A stretch of DNA of 64,000 nt from Reichenbachiella sp. 5M10 (GTDB lineage Bacteria > Bacteroidota > Bacteroidia > Cytophagales > Cyclobacteriaceae). The stretch lies in assembly GCF_002742335.1 (NCBI RefSeq), contig NZ_MDGR01000007.1:3476501-3540500 (forward strand), written 5' to 3'. Positions 8,228-17,076 of the stretch are shown piece after piece. A model generated the notes under the pieces. The model searched no databases, had not been told where the DNA came from, and saw nothing but the letters and a program-made list of their open reading frames with translations. The position numbers and the translations under genes were made by a program. The stretch's first letter is position 1. Each line of letters starts with the position of its first letter.

Positions 8228-10789
8228 ATGGCTAAGAATACATACAAAAACCAAACGAAGGAAAAGAAAGAGTTCAAGCTCCCTACATTTTCCATTGGGT
8301 TCCTCGCAGACAGACGACTCCACCTATCGCTCGGGTTTCTGGCATTGATCTCTAGCCTATTCCTGCTTACTGCCTTTTTCTCCTACCTCTTCACGGGCAA
8401 GGCCGATCAAAGCATCATCGGTCACGTCATCGATACAGGAGTCAAAGCCTCTGGGCAAGAAGCCGACAACTGGCTAGGTCTCTTTGGTGCCTATGCCTCT
8501 CATTATTTCATCTACCAATACTTCGGAATCGCATCGTTTCTCATCCCTCCTTTCTTGTTTTTGATCGGGTACAAGACAGTATTCAGACGTGAGATCCTCC
8601 CTATCTCAAAATCCTTTTTCTTCGTATTATTCTTCCTTTTTTGGGTCAGTATCTTGATTGGTTACATGATGATCAATTCCGAATCCATCTACGAATGGGG
8701 ATTCCTAGGTGGGGGGATTGGGTTCGAGATCGCAGCACTACTCGACAGTCTGATGGGCTGGGGCACCCTACTCTTTTTGGTACTCGCTTTCGTCGTCTTC
8801 GCCATCTATTTCCTCAACATAACCAAAATGTCAGGGCTCTCAGGGATTGAGTTCCCCAAGGATCACGCCATTGACGAAAACGGAGAAGCGCTCACTACAG
8901 TAGGTGTAGAACCAACAGCTGCCAATCAAGAAGACGATGAGTACGAGTATTTGGAAAACGATGAGGAGATGACTCTTGTCAAAAAGGAGCCTAAAGAAAA
9001 AACAACAACCGATGAATCCGAATCCATCGCCGCGATGGTAGCATCCATCAAAGAAGAAGTAGAAGAAGAGGAAGCACAACTCAACCAAAAGAAAGCTGAA
9101 AGCTGGGAGGTAGAAAAACCAGCAAAACCTATCAAAAAAGAAGAAAAGCCTGATCTGGTCCTTGACGTGGAGCTCCCTCCACCTGCTCCAAAACCAAAAG
9201 AAGCACCCATAGAGCCAGAAGTGGCTTTCGAAACAGCAACAAAAAAGGACACAGACAAGGTAGCCAATACCCTCGAAAACTACGATCCAACCTTGGATCT
9301 GGGCAACTACCGCTACCCGACTCCAGACCTCCTCATCGAGTACCCCGAAAAAAACATACAAGTCTCCAAGGAGGAACTTGAACAAAACAAAGACCGTATT
9401 GTCGAGACTCTGATCAACTTCAAGATCGGCATCTCAAGTATCAAAGCGACCATCGGTCCAACCGTGACGCTCTATGAGATCATCCCCGAAGCAGGAGTCA
9501 AGATATCGAAAATCAAGAACCTAGAAGACGACATTGCGCTAAGCCTCGCAGCACTCGGTATCCGGATCATCGCACCGATCCCTGGCAAAGGAACAATCGG
9601 TATCGAGGTACCCAACAAAAACCGCGAGATGGTCGATATCAAATCGGTACTGACCACCGAAAAATTCATGAAGAGTAAGGCTGAACTCCCCGTCGTACTT
9701 GGCAAGACCATATCCAACGAAGTATTCGTCACAGACTTAGCCAAAATGCCTCACCTACTCATGGCAGGTGCTACAGGACAAGGAAAATCCGTCGGACTCA
9801 ACATCCTCTTGACTTCTCTGGTGTACAAAAAACACCCCTCGCAACTCAAATTCGTCCTCGTCGATCCGAAAAAAGTAGAATTGACACTCTTCAACAAAAT
9901 CGAGAGACACTTCCTCGCCAAGCTACCAGACACCGAGGACGCGATCATCACAGATACAAAAAAAGTCATCCATACGCTCAACTCTCTATGTATCGAAATG
10001 GACAACCGCTACGACATGTTGAAAAATGCGGGATGTAGAAACCTCAAAGAATACAACAAGAAATTTGTCGAAAGACGCCTCAATCCAGAAAAAGGGCACA
10101 AATTCCTCCCCTACATCGTCCTTGTCATCGATGAGTTGGCGGATTTGATGATGACTGCTGGCAAGGAAGTAGAAACTCCAATCGCTCGTCTTGCACAGCT
10201 TGCAAGAGCCATTGGTATCCACCTCGTGGTAGCGACGCAACGTCCCTCGGTCAACGTCATCACAGGTGTAATCAAGGCCAACTTCCCAGCGAGGCTGTCC
10301 TTCAGAGTGACCTCAAAAATTGACTCACGGACTATCCTCGATGCAGGTGGAGCCGAACAACTGATCGGAATGGGAGACATGCTTTTATCCCTTGGGTCAG
10401 AGATTATTCGTCTCCAATGTGGATTCGTAGACACCCCCGAAGTAGAGCGCATCTGTGAGTTCATTGGGGATCAGCAGGGCTACTCCTCAGCCTACATGCT
10501 GCCGGAATTCGTCGGGGAAGATGGAGACAATACCGCTCCAGGTGAAGTAGACCTCAAGGATCGTGATGCTCTCTTTGACGATGCAGCTCGAATCATCGTA
10601 TTGCATCAGCAAGGCAGTACTTCTCTGATCCAAAGAAAACTCAAGTTAGGATACAACCGAGCAGGTCGATTAATCGATCAATTAGAAGCTGCAGGGATCG
10701 TCGGTTCATTCGAGGGAAGCAAAGCCCGCGAAGTATTGATCAGTGACGAATACAGTTTGGAACAGTTATTGAATGAATTGAACGGATAA
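8228..10789 (+). CDS. ftsK: DNA translocase FtsK/SpoIIIE family
   Basis: The 853-residue protein is a septal DNA pump that moves chromosome ends out of the closing division septum. Residues about 30-200 contain four hydrophobic membrane segments. A charged, Glu/Lys/Pro-rich linker follows (about 210-350). The motor has the FtsK alpha domain (YRYPTPDLLIEYP onward), Walker A GATGQGKSV near residue 515, Walker B YIVLVIDELADLMM and the HLVVATQRPSVNVITGVIKA segment. The C-terminus (about 780-853) is the winged-helix gamma domain, DDAARIIVLHQQGSTSLIQR, that reads polar DNA sequences. The linker is short, so the length is at the small end of the family, as is usual in Bacteroidota. The LolA-like gene begins 29 bases downstream and is likely cotranscribed. 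Confidence 0.96.
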   Translation: MAKNTYKNQTKEKKEFKLPTFSIGFLADRRLHLSLGFLALISSLFLLTAFFSYLFTGKADQSIIGHVIDTGVKASGQEADNWLGLFGAYASHYFIYQYFGIASFLIPPFLFLIGYKTVFRREILPISKSFFFVLFFLFWVSILIGYMMINSESIYEWGFLGGGIGFEIAALLDSLMGWGTLLFLVLAFVVFAIYFLNITKMSGLSGIEFPKDHAIDENGEALTTVGVEPTAANQEDDEYEYLENDEEMTLVKKEPKEKTTTDESESIAAMVASIKEEVEEEEAQLNQKKAESWEVEKPAKPIKKEEKPDLVLDVELPPPAPKPKEAPIEPEVAFETATKKDTDKVANTLENYDPTLDLGNYRYPTPDLLIEYPEKNIQVSKEELEQNKDRIVETLINFKIGISSIKATIGPTVTLYEIIPEAGVKISKIKNLEDDIALSLAALGIRIIAPIPGKGTIGIEVPNKNREMVDIKSVLTTEKFMKSKAELPVVLGKTISNEVFVTDLAKMPHLLMAGATGQGKSVGLNILLTSLVYKKHPSQLKFVLVDPKKVELTLFNKIERHFLAKLPDTEDAIITDTKKVIHTLNSLCIEMDNRYDMLKNAGCRNLKEYNKKFVERRLNPEKGHKFLPYIVLVIDELADLMMTAGKEVETPIARLAQLARAIGIHLVVATQRPSVNVITGVIKANFPARLSFRVTSKIDSRTILDAGGAEQLIGMGDMLLSLGSEIIRLQCGFVDTPEVERICEFIGDQQGYSSAYMLPEFVGEDGDNTAPGEVDLKDRDALFDDAARIIVLHQQGSTSLIQRKLKLGYNRAGRLIDQLEAAGIVGSFEGSKAREVLISDEYSLEQLLNELNG

Positions 10790-10818
10790 TAAATAGATAC
10801 AAATCAAAATACACCATA

Positions 10819-11457
10819 ATGAGATTTTTAACCACAAGCTTACTCTTATCAGTACTGGTAATCAGTCAAGCAATTGCCCAAAAAGATCCAAAAGCAAAAA
10901 GCATATTGGATGCGATGAGCAACAAATACAAAAACATTCCTGCTTTCAGAGCGGACTTTGAATACACCATGGAAAATCCTGAAGAAGACATCAACGAAGG
11001 ATTCGAAGGCAAAGTCAGCGTCAAAGGAGAAAAATACAAACTCAGTATGGAAGGTCAACAGATCATGTTTGACGGCACCAATGTCTGGACCTATTTGGTC
11101 GACGATGCAGAAGTGACCGTCGCTCCTTTCGAAGAAGACGAAAGCGAAATCTCACTTTCCAACATTTTTACCCTCTACGAAAGCGGATACAAATACCTCT
11201 ACCTTGAGTCAAGAGACAATGGTAAAACCGACGTAGTGGATCTCGTACCCGAAGACCTCAACAAAAGCTACTTCAAAATCAGAATGCAAATCGATGCATC
11301 TACAAAAGAGTTGAAGACGTTCAAAGTATTTGACAAATCTGGCAGCCGATATGTCTACACAATCGTTTCCTTCAAAACCGACAGCAGCTTGAAAGATTCA
11401 GATTTCACGTTCAACACTGCCAAAAATCCTAATGTCGAAGTGATCGACTTTAGATAA
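10819..11457 (+). CDS. LolA-like outer-membrane lipoprotein carrier protein
   Basis: The 212-residue protein has a signal peptide (RFLTTSLLLSVLVISQAIAQ) and a periplasmic LolA-like half-barrel: LDAMSNKYKNIPAFRADFEY near the N-terminus, VKGEKYKLSMEGQQIMFDGTN and an end with TFNTAKNPNVEVIDFR. LolA chaperones lipoproteins from the inner membrane across the periplasm to the outer membrane. In Bacteroidota several paralogues exist, and many are simply annotated as LolA-like outer-membrane lipoprotein carrier proteins, so the exact cargo is not certain. It follows ftsK by 29 bases, an arrangement that I recall as common in the phylum, and is followed by a strong terminator, so it closes the unit. 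Confidence 0.88.
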   Translation: MRFLTTSLLLSVLVISQAIAQKDPKAKSILDAMSNKYKNIPAFRADFEYTMENPEEDINEGFEGKVSVKGEKYKLSMEGQQIMFDGTNVWTYLVDDAEVTVAPFEEDESEISLSNIFTLYESGYKYLYLESRDNGKTDVVDLVPEDLNKSYFKIRMQIDASTKELKTFKVFDKSGSRYVYTIVSFKTDSSLKDSDFTFNTAKNPNVEVIDFR

Positions 11458-11477
11458 TCCGCAAGAAACCAAAACTT

Positions 11478-11507
11478 AGGCTCTACGGTACCGTAGAGCC
11501 TTTTTTT
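11478..11507 (+). terminator. Intrinsic terminator after the LolA-like gene
   Basis: A perfect 24-base palindrome (arms AGGCTCTACGGT and ACCGTAGAGCCT, 11478-11501) runs straight into seven T residues at 11501-11507. It lies 20 bases after the stop codon and ends the pyrD-ftsK-LolA side of the region. Confidence 0.93.
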
Positions 11508-11528
11508 GTACCCTCACCCCTCTTTCTA

Positions 11529-12296
11529 ATGTGCACCATACTTTTCTCTTGGAAACAACACAGCAACTACTCCCTCATCGTAGCTGCCAATCGTGACGAA
11601 TTTCATAGCCGACCAACCGAACCCGCACATTTTTGGACCGAATACCCAGATCTACTCGCTGGTAAGGACTTGACAGCAGGAGGTACTTGGATGGGCATAC
11701 ATCGCAAAGGACGATTTGCTGCCCTCACCAACTACCGTGACATAGACCGAACCAATCCTCATGCTCCCTCTCGTGGCAAATTGACCCTCGATTTCCTCAT
11801 AGGAGAAAGTTCTCCAAAAGCGTACCTCAACGAACTGATTGAAAAAGAGATTGAATATAACCCATTCAACCTCTTGGTAGCTGATCAAGACTCCCTCTGG
11901 TACTACAGCAACATTTCTGGACAACCACAAGCTCTCGCTCCAGGTCTCTATGGACTCAGCAATGGACTACTCAACGATCCTTGGCCCAAAGTCCGGCATG
12001 GCAAACTAGAACTACAAAAATGGGTCACGAATCAACAAGAAGACCCCAAACAATTACTCTCCATCTTGCAAAACAAAGACCTAGCACCTGATGATGAGTT
12101 GCCCAAAACAGGCGTCCCCTATGGCATGGAGAAAGCACTATCTGCATTACATATTGACTTGGATTCCTACGGCACCCGCTGTTCAACTGCACTCCTCCAA
12201 AACGAGCAAGAATCTGTTTTTGTAGAAAAAACCTACGCCATTCGAGGACAAAAAGAACAAATCGTTTCTCATCGAATCCCTATACTGCCGCGGTAA
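11529..12296 (+). CDS. NRDE family (TANGO2-like) protein
   Basis: The 255-residue protein begins with MCTILFSW and then IVAANRDEFHSRPT, which contains the NRDE motif that names the family; Cys2 is at the position of an N-terminal nucleophile. Later conserved stretches are GGTWMGIHRKGRFAALTNYR and GLYGLSNGLLNDPWPKV. TANGO2-type proteins are widespread in bacteria and eukaryotes; heme handling and lipid-related roles have been proposed in eukaryotes, while the bacterial role is unsettled. The N-terminal Cys suggests a fold related to Ntn hydrolases. The gene starts 22 bases after the terminator of the preceding gene, and its 3' end is only 8 bases from the end of the convergent protease gene. 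No promoter motif could be assigned in the short upstream space. Confidence 0.9.
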   Translation: MCTILFSWKQHSNYSLIVAANRDEFHSRPTEPAHFWTEYPDLLAGKDLTAGGTWMGIHRKGRFAALTNYRDIDRTNPHAPSRGKLTLDFLIGESSPKAYLNELIEKEIEYNPFNLLVADQDSLWYYSNISGQPQALAPGLYGLSNGLLNDPWPKVRHGKLELQKWVTNQQEDPKQLLSILQNKDLAPDDELPKTGVPYGMEKALSALHIDLDSYGTRCSTALLQNEQESVFVEKTYAIRGQKEQIVSHRIPILPR

Positions 12297-12304
12297 TAAA
12301 ATCT

Positions 12305-13930
12305 TTACATAGACTGGATTTCTTCTGCCTCTGCAAACAACCCCAGAGCCTGAAGGTAAATTTCGTTGGTCTGATTCCATATCGGATAGAACCCATTGTT
12401 GTTCCATATCCCTCTCGCAATCTGTGCCTTCACATAGATTTTAATAAGCTCCTTGGAATGCCTGAACTGCTTGGTATGAAAAGCAATCTTATTTGTCTTG
12501 GCTATCTGTACCAAGTCTTCCAACATAGCAGAGGTCACATCGAATGTATGAAAATAGGCATCAAAGCCCATAGAGGTCAGTTCATCCTTGTGCTCTTCAG
12601 AATACTTCAAGGCATACTCTCTGATCGAGTTGGACGTAAACAGCTTATTGAGATAGGATGAATTGCCTACTGTATCCAATGGCACATAAAAATCCGGCAC
12701 GATCCCTCCTCCTCCATACACCACTCTACCTTTAGACGTCATGAACTTCAGCGAATCCACGACCGCTATACTGTCTGCATTGTACATCTCTCCAGATTCG
12801 TATCGACCATAAATATCCCCATAATAATCCTCCAAGTTGTCGCCATAGGACTTCTGTATGGATCGACCACTTGGCGTATAATAGCGTGAAATGGTCAACC
12901 TCAACTCCGATCCGTCGCTCAATTCGATAGGCATCTGTACGAGCCCTTTACCAAAAGACCTACGCCCGACGATCAGTCCGCGATCATTGTCTTGTATCGC
13001 TCCAGAGACAATCTCAGAGGCCGAAGCACTCCCTTCGTCTATCAAGACAATAAGTGGTTGATTTTCAAAATCCCCTCGCTCACCTGCGCGATGCTCTTGA
13101 TTGTACCTAAACTCCTTACCTTTCGTAAATACGATCATTGGCTCTCCTGCCAAAAATTCATCCGCCATACGGATTGCTCTGTCCATGTATCCTCCAGGGT
13201 TCCCCGTGAGATCAAGTACGAGTTTTTGCATCCCTTGATCGAGTAGGCGATCCAAGGCCAATTTGAATTCATCATAAGTAGTCGCCGTAAATCGGTTGAC
13301 CTTGATATACCCCACGTCTTCGTTGATCATATAATCTGCGTCTACCGAGAATTGCGGTATTTTATCCCGAGTGATTTCAAAGTCCAATAGCTCCTCCGCA
13401 TTTTTGCGCAAAATAGTCACGGTTACCTTCGAACCCTTCGGTCCCCTAAGACGGTCCAACACACCACGATTGCGGATGCCGATACCTGCGACCAACTCTT
13501 CGTCTACCTTGATGATTTTGTCTCCAGTGAGTAGCCCCACTGCTTCGGATGGGCCACCACTGAGTGGTGACACGACATATATTGTATCTCTAAATATATT
13601 GTACTCTATCCCGATACCCTCAAAATTGCCCTGCAGCTGCGAATGGCTCAACTCCTGCTCTTCGGCAGGAATATAGACCGTATGAGGATCAAGATCCTTG
13701 AGCATCGACACGATAGCATCTTCTACGAGCTCATTTTGGTCTACCTCATCGACATAGTTTTTGTCGATGTAATTGAGTATCTCACGAAATTTGAAAGCAC
13801 TCTTTCTTGAATTGACCGTTTCGTTTTGGCTACCGCCAATGACATTGGCACCAATGAATATTCCCGCTGCTGTAGCCACGGCTAATAAAAGTGGGAGTCG
13901 AATTTGGTATTTAGTGTTCTGAATATTCAT
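12305..13930 (-). CDS. CtpA/Tsp-type carboxy-terminal processing protease (S41)
   Basis: The 541-residue serine protease has a membrane or signal segment at residues about 11-33 (LPLLLAVATAAGIFIGANVI), a helical region, a PDZ domain at about 95-190 (GNFEGIGIEYNIFRDTIYVV and RLRGPKGSKVTV), and an S41 catalytic domain. By spacing to E. coli Tsp, Ser303 in GSASASEIVSG and Lys328 in RSFGKGLVQ form the Ser-Lys dyad, with Gln332 nearby. The C-terminal about 160 residues form a helical tail typical of Bacteroidota members. Such enzymes cut periplasmic proteins from exposed C-termini. The gene is convergent with the NRDE gene, with 8 bases between the stop codons and no hairpin there. No clear promoter was identified upstream of 13930. 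Confidence 0.94.
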   Translation of the reverse strand: MNIQNTKYQIRLPLLLAVATAAGIFIGANVIGGSQNETVNSRKSAFKFREILNYIDKNYVDEVDQNELVEDAIVSMLKDLDPHTVYIPAEEQELSHSQLQGNFEGIGIEYNIFRDTIYVVSPLSGGPSEAVGLLTGDKIIKVDEELVAGIGIRNRGVLDRLRGPKGSKVTVTILRKNAEELLDFEITRDKIPQFSVDADYMINEDVGYIKVNRFTATTYDEFKLALDRLLDQGMQKLVLDLTGNPGGYMDRAIRMADEFLAGEPMIVFTKGKEFRYNQEHRAGERGDFENQPLIVLIDEGSASASEIVSGAIQDNDRGLIVGRRSFGKGLVQMPIELSDGSELRLTISRYYTPSGRSIQKSYGDNLEDYYGDIYGRYESGEMYNADSIAVVDSLKFMTSKGRVVYGGGGIVPDFYVPLDTVGNSSYLNKLFTSNSIREYALKYSEEHKDELTSMGFDAYFHTFDVTSAMLEDLVQIAKTNKIAFHTKQFRHSKELIKIYVKAQIARGIWNNNGFYPIWNQTNEIYLQALGLFAEAEEIQSM

Positions 13931-14021
13931 GAGGCAAAATTTCTATCTCAAACGAAAATACGCCAAAAAAAGGTATTGAAAAACACTAACACCAGCAAGT
14001 GGTAAAGGAAGGGAGAAAAAG

Positions 14022-14060
14022 AAAAAAGACTGGATGTCTATCAAACGTCCCAGTCTTTTT
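14022..14060 (-). terminator. Terminator overlapping the end of the 35-aa gene
   Basis: AAAAAGACTGG (14023-14033) pairs with CCAGTCTTTTT (14050-14060) around a 16-base loop that contains the stop codon. Transcription from the right would pass the stem and then a run of six T (plus-strand A at 14022-14027). It closes the transcript of the small gene just before the protease gene. Confidence 0.75.
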
Positions 14061-14148
14061 CGTGATTGCTTACTTTTTCGTTCGGGAGCACAAATGCACA
14101 AATGATGGCTGCCACGAATAGCACGAAAATAAAGACTAACATTGCCAT
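14041..14148 (-). CDS. 35-aa single-span membrane protein, unknown function
   Basis: Starting at the ATG at 14148-14146 the product is 35 residues: a hydrophobic span AMLVFIFVLFVAAIICAFVL followed by a charged tail PNEKVSNHEKDWDV, so a small bitopic membrane protein with the tail probably in the cytoplasm or periplasm depending on insertion. A second ATG at 14142 would give 33 residues. The frame stays open to 14289, but that longer version would start upstream of the promoter, so the short form is preferred. The gene has its own consensus promoter (14177-14207) about 30 bases upstream and its own terminator overlapping the stop codon, making a transcript of roughly 150 nt. I do not recognise the family. 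Small subunits of respiratory oxidases have this architecture, but no oxidase genes are nearby. Confidence 0.65.
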   Translation of the reverse strand: MAMLVFIFVLFVAAIICAFVLPNEKVSNHEKDWDV

Positions 14149-14176
14149 AATCCTGTAGTGTTTAAATTTTGAATCC

Positions 14177-14207
14177 CAAAGATATATCCTATCTCGAAGT
14201 ACACAAA
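14177..14207 (-). promoter_or_regulatory. Consensus promoter of the 35-aa gene (TTTG-N19-TATCTTTG)
   Basis: On the minus strand TTTG (14207-14204) is followed by exactly 19 bases and TATCTTTG (14184-14177), a full match to the Bacteroidota TTTG-N19-TAnnTTTG pattern. The same -7 octamer is used upstream of rplC and rpsL in this window. Transcription should start near 14171, about 23 bases before the ATG at 14148. Confidence 0.82.
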
Positions 14208-14401
14208 GAATGTTCTCACCAATATTCATCTTTTCTACTCTCTCCCTTTCAAACACATGATTTTCAGCAAAAATCTTTGACATTTCCACAACCCCTTTCT
14301 AGTCCTCTAAGCCACATCCTCTCGCTCCCATCACTCCACGCATCCTCTCCTAACTCAAAACATATCCACAACCGGAAACAAGTCTGATTATCACTTCAGC
14401 T

Positions 14402-15355
14402 ATGAAGGATTTATTTCATAAATTAGCCGGAATTTTGAAGAACATGAGAGTAGGCATCATTGATATTGGGACCAACACATTCCATCTCTTGATCGTAGAT
14501 AGAGAGCAAAACAACCAAGTCCTCCACAAGGAAAAAGTCGCTGTGCGAATCGGTGCAAACGGAATCAGCAAAGGCTACATCTCTGATGATGCGATTGATC
14601 GAGCTATCGAAACCTTGAGTCGTTTTCGCGCACTACTCATTGAGTATGGTGTATCAGAGACGACAGCCACTGCTACCAGTGCCGTGCGCAATGCCGAAAA
14701 CAAACACGAGTTTGTGCAAACCATCAAAGAAACTACCGGCATAGAAATCCATGTACTCTCAGGGGACGAAGAAGCGTTTTTGATCTATCAGGGTGTCAAA
14801 GAATACATCGACATTCAAGAGCCTGCCCTCATCATGGACATAGGAGGTGGTAGCATCGAGTTCATTCTCGCAGATCAGGACGACGTACTGTGGTTGCGAA
14901 GCTATGAAATCGGAGGACAACGTATCATTGACCAGTTTCACAAGTCTGACCCCATCACTGCCGGTGAAACACGTCTACTCAACCACTTCCTCGGAGAGAC
15001 ACTCCAGGAGGTATTCGAAAAAGTTAAATTATTTGGTGCCAAATACCTCATCGGCTCGTCAGGATCGTTCGACACCTTTTGGGACATCTATACCGCGTCA
15101 CACCCGGAAGCGCACGACACGACTCCCATCTTGTCACACGACAAATTTGACGAGATCCACCATGACCTCATTGTCAAAAACAAACAAGAACGCCTCGCCA
15201 TACCAGGCATGGTACGTATGCGTGTCGACATGATCGTAGGTGCTTCTATTGTCACTCAAAATGTCATGGAAAATTGTCACTTTGACCAAATCAGAATTTC
15301 ACCCTTTGCACTCAAAGAAGGCGTCTTGTATCACGGCCTCTCTCACACAAACTAA
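14402..15355 (+). CDS. Ppx/GppA family exopolyphosphatase
   Basis: The product belongs to the Ppx/GppA family of the ASKHA fold, which hydrolyses polyphosphate or pppGpp. Visible motifs are GIIDIGTNTFHLLIVD (phosphate 1 loop), ATATSAVRNAENK, LSGDEEAFLIYQGV, the second phosphate loop LIMDIGGGSIEFIL and GSSGSFDTF. At 317 residues it is the short form without the C-terminal HD-type domain of E. coli Ppx, as usual in Bacteroidota. The ATG at 14402 gives a 14-residue extension (MKDLFHKLAGILKN) before the conserved start; the ATG at 14444 (MRVGIIDIG) fits the family better and is a serious alternative. The Ldh-family gene begins 9 bases after the stop, so the two form an operon. Whether it prefers polyphosphate or pppGpp cannot be told. 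Confidence 0.92.
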   Translation: MKDLFHKLAGILKNMRVGIIDIGTNTFHLLIVDREQNNQVLHKEKVAVRIGANGISKGYISDDAIDRAIETLSRFRALLIEYGVSETTATATSAVRNAENKHEFVQTIKETTGIEIHVLSGDEEAFLIYQGVKEYIDIQEPALIMDIGGGSIEFILADQDDVLWLRSYEIGGQRIIDQFHKSDPITAGETRLLNHFLGETLQEVFEKVKLFGAKYLIGSSGSFDTFWDIYTASHPEAHDTTPILSHDKFDEIHHDLIVKNKQERLAIPGMVRMRVDMIVGASIVTQNVMENCHFDQIRISPFALKEGVLYHGLSHTN

Positions 15356-15364
15356 ATAAATACC

Positions 15365-16432
15365 ATGTACAGTTACGAGCAACTACACACTTTTGCAAAG
15401 AAAATATTTGTAGCCATCGGACATACCGAAGCTCTCGCTACGCAAGCTGCTGACACACTCATCAGCGCCGACCTAAGAGGTGTAGACTCCCACGGAATCG
15501 CCCGTCTCAAAGGATACGTCAGACTATGGGAAGCAGACCGCATCAATGCCTCCCCCAACATCCATATCATACATGAGACTCCTTCTACTGCGACCATTGA
15601 TGCAGATGCATCTCTCGGCCTCATCTCGGGTCCCGAAGGTATGCGTGTCGCCATCGAGAAGGCCAAACAAGTGGGCACAGGATGGGTCAGCGTCAAAAAC
15701 TCCAACCACTACGGAATCGCGGGATACCATTCGATGATGGCACTCGAAGAAGATATGATTGGCATCTCTCTAACCAATGCAAGCCCGCTCGTAGCTCCGA
15801 CCTTTGGCAAGGAACGCATGCTTGGAACCAACCCAATCTCGGTGGCCATACCAACGTTACACGAGACTCCCTTCATTGCAGATATGGCAACTACTACAGC
15901 TGCAAATGGTAAACTGGAAGTACTTCAACGCAAGAAACAAGACGCCCCTCTCGGATGGATCCAAGATGAGGACGGCACTCCCACGACCAACTCCCATGGT
16001 GTCAAAGAAGGCGGAGCGCTACTCCCACTCGGAGGAGACAGAGAACATGCCTCACACAAAGGCTACATCCTCGGATCGATTGTGGATATTTTTTCAGCGG
16101 TACTATCGGGAGCCAACTATGGGCCATGGGTACCTCCCTTCGTTAGCTTCATGGACCCTGTCTCTGACCCTGTTGGCCAAGGGCTCGGGCACTTCTTTGG
16201 TGCGATGCGTGTAGATGCCTTCAGACCCAAAGAGGACTTCTTGAAGCACATGGATCAATGGGTTGCACGATTCAGACAGACCACACCGATTCACCCTGAC
16301 GTACCAGTACAGATCCCTGGAGACTATGAGCGTGGCATGGAAGCCGAACGTAGCAAAAACGGAATCCCCGTACTACAAGCCGTCATCGATGATTTGAATG
16401 AATTGGGAAATAAATTTGGCGTGACCCTTTAG
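15365..16432 (+). CDS. Ldh-family malate/L-lactate-type NAD(P)-dependent oxidoreductase
   Basis: The 355-residue protein is of the Ldh_2 family (malate/ureidoglycolate/L-sulfolactate dehydrogenases), which is unrelated to classical lactate dehydrogenase. Diagnostic segments are SADLRGVDSHGIARLKGYV with the catalytic His, ISGPEGMRVAIEKAK, KNSNHYGIAGYHSMMAL, LGTNPISVAIPT and ADMATTTAANGKLEV. These enzymes interconvert 2-hydroxy acids and 2-keto acids with NAD(P). The substrate cannot be read from sequence. The length is normal. It starts 9 bases after the Ppx/GppA stop codon and is probably its operon partner, although no metabolic link is obvious. It is convergent with the beta-barrel gene ending at 16504. 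Confidence 0.93.
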   Translation: MYSYEQLHTFAKKIFVAIGHTEALATQAADTLISADLRGVDSHGIARLKGYVRLWEADRINASPNIHIIHETPSTATIDADASLGLISGPEGMRVAIEKAKQVGTGWVSVKNSNHYGIAGYHSMMALEEDMIGISLTNASPLVAPTFGKERMLGTNPISVAIPTLHETPFIADMATTTAANGKLEVLQRKKQDAPLGWIQDEDGTPTTNSHGVKEGGALLPLGGDREHASHKGYILGSIVDIFSAVLSGANYGPWVPPFVSFMDPVSDPVGQGLGHFFGAMRVDAFRPKEDFLKHMDQWVARFRQTTPIHPDVPVQIPGDYERGMEAERSKNGIPVLQAVIDDLNELGNKFGVTL

Positions 16433-16503
16433 GGCACAGCTACGACTGCAAGAGGCAGGTATTCAAGACTTTGGTTCTGAAATCGGCAATCTAGATGGGT
16501 AGA

Positions 16504-17064
16504 CTAAAATCCCACCATAAAGTTGACCCCAATGGAATAGGGAGAAGAATACCCATCTTCTCGATTATCCTGCTCGTAAAGCACGTTGTACAGCAAGTAA
16601 AAGTTCACCACTGCTTTCCCTCCTAGATTCTGACTATAGCCCGCGCCTAAGAACAATCCGTCATAGTTGTAATTGCGCCCATTGTAGTTGAGCACATTGT
16701 ACTCATAGAGCACCATCCCAAATATCGGGCCGTAGATTTGGTATTGAGCAAAAGCCTGTGGCCCAAAAACATTGTATTTGTCATCGTAGTACTTGTCCTC
16801 AAAATACTGATAACTCATCCCTATCCCCGTATTGAGTCTATCCGTCCAACGGTATCCACCGATCACTGTAAAACCTATACTAGTGATTCGCTCACTGAAA
16901 GACAAACCCGCTACGCCACCACCGACATATACTTTTTCCATCCATTCGCCATTCCCTTCTCTGCCGCCACGATCACCTTCGATGGTGTAGCCCCCCTTTG
17001 ATTGCGCTAGAGACACTCCCACTGTCATCACCATGATGACCAATACACTGCAAATACGTTTCAT
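16504..17064 (-). CDS. Small outer-membrane beta-barrel (porin-like) protein
   Basis: The 186-residue protein has a clear signal peptide (KRICSVLVIMVMTVGVSLAQS) and then alternating strands rich in Gly, Tyr and Phe, for example VYVGGGVAGLSFSERITSIG and GGYRWTDRLNTGIGMSYQYF, ending in GVNFMVGF with a terminal aromatic residue typical of outer-membrane barrels. About eight strands would fit the size, like the OmpW/OmpX class. No specific family is recognised and the function is unknown. It lies 12 bases downstream of the FtsB/DivIC-like gene on the same strand, so they are probably cotranscribed; the pairing does not by itself say what it does. Confidence 0.75.
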   Translation of the reverse strand: MKRICSVLVIMVMTVGVSLAQSKGGYTIEGDRGGREGNGEWMEKVYVGGGVAGLSFSERITSIGFTVIGGYRWTDRLNTGIGMSYQYFEDKYYDDKYNVFGPQAFAQYQIYGPIFGMVLYEYNVLNYNGRNYNYDGLFLGAGYSQNLGGKAVVNFYLLYNVLYEQDNREDGYSSPYSIGVNFMVGF

Positions 17065-17076
17065 ACGGTTCTTCCT

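Noticed and set aside
14149-14289. Longer N-terminal version (82 aa) of the small membrane protein
   Set aside because: Its start lies upstream of a full-consensus promoter, so it would not be on that transcript, and the extra residues are not protein-like.
16433-16503. Short open segment after the Ldh-family gene that reads like a protein tail (QLRLQEAGIQDFGSEIG)
   Set aside because: It is only about 26 codons long, preceded by a stop and in a different frame from the Ldh gene; too short to call a gene remnant.
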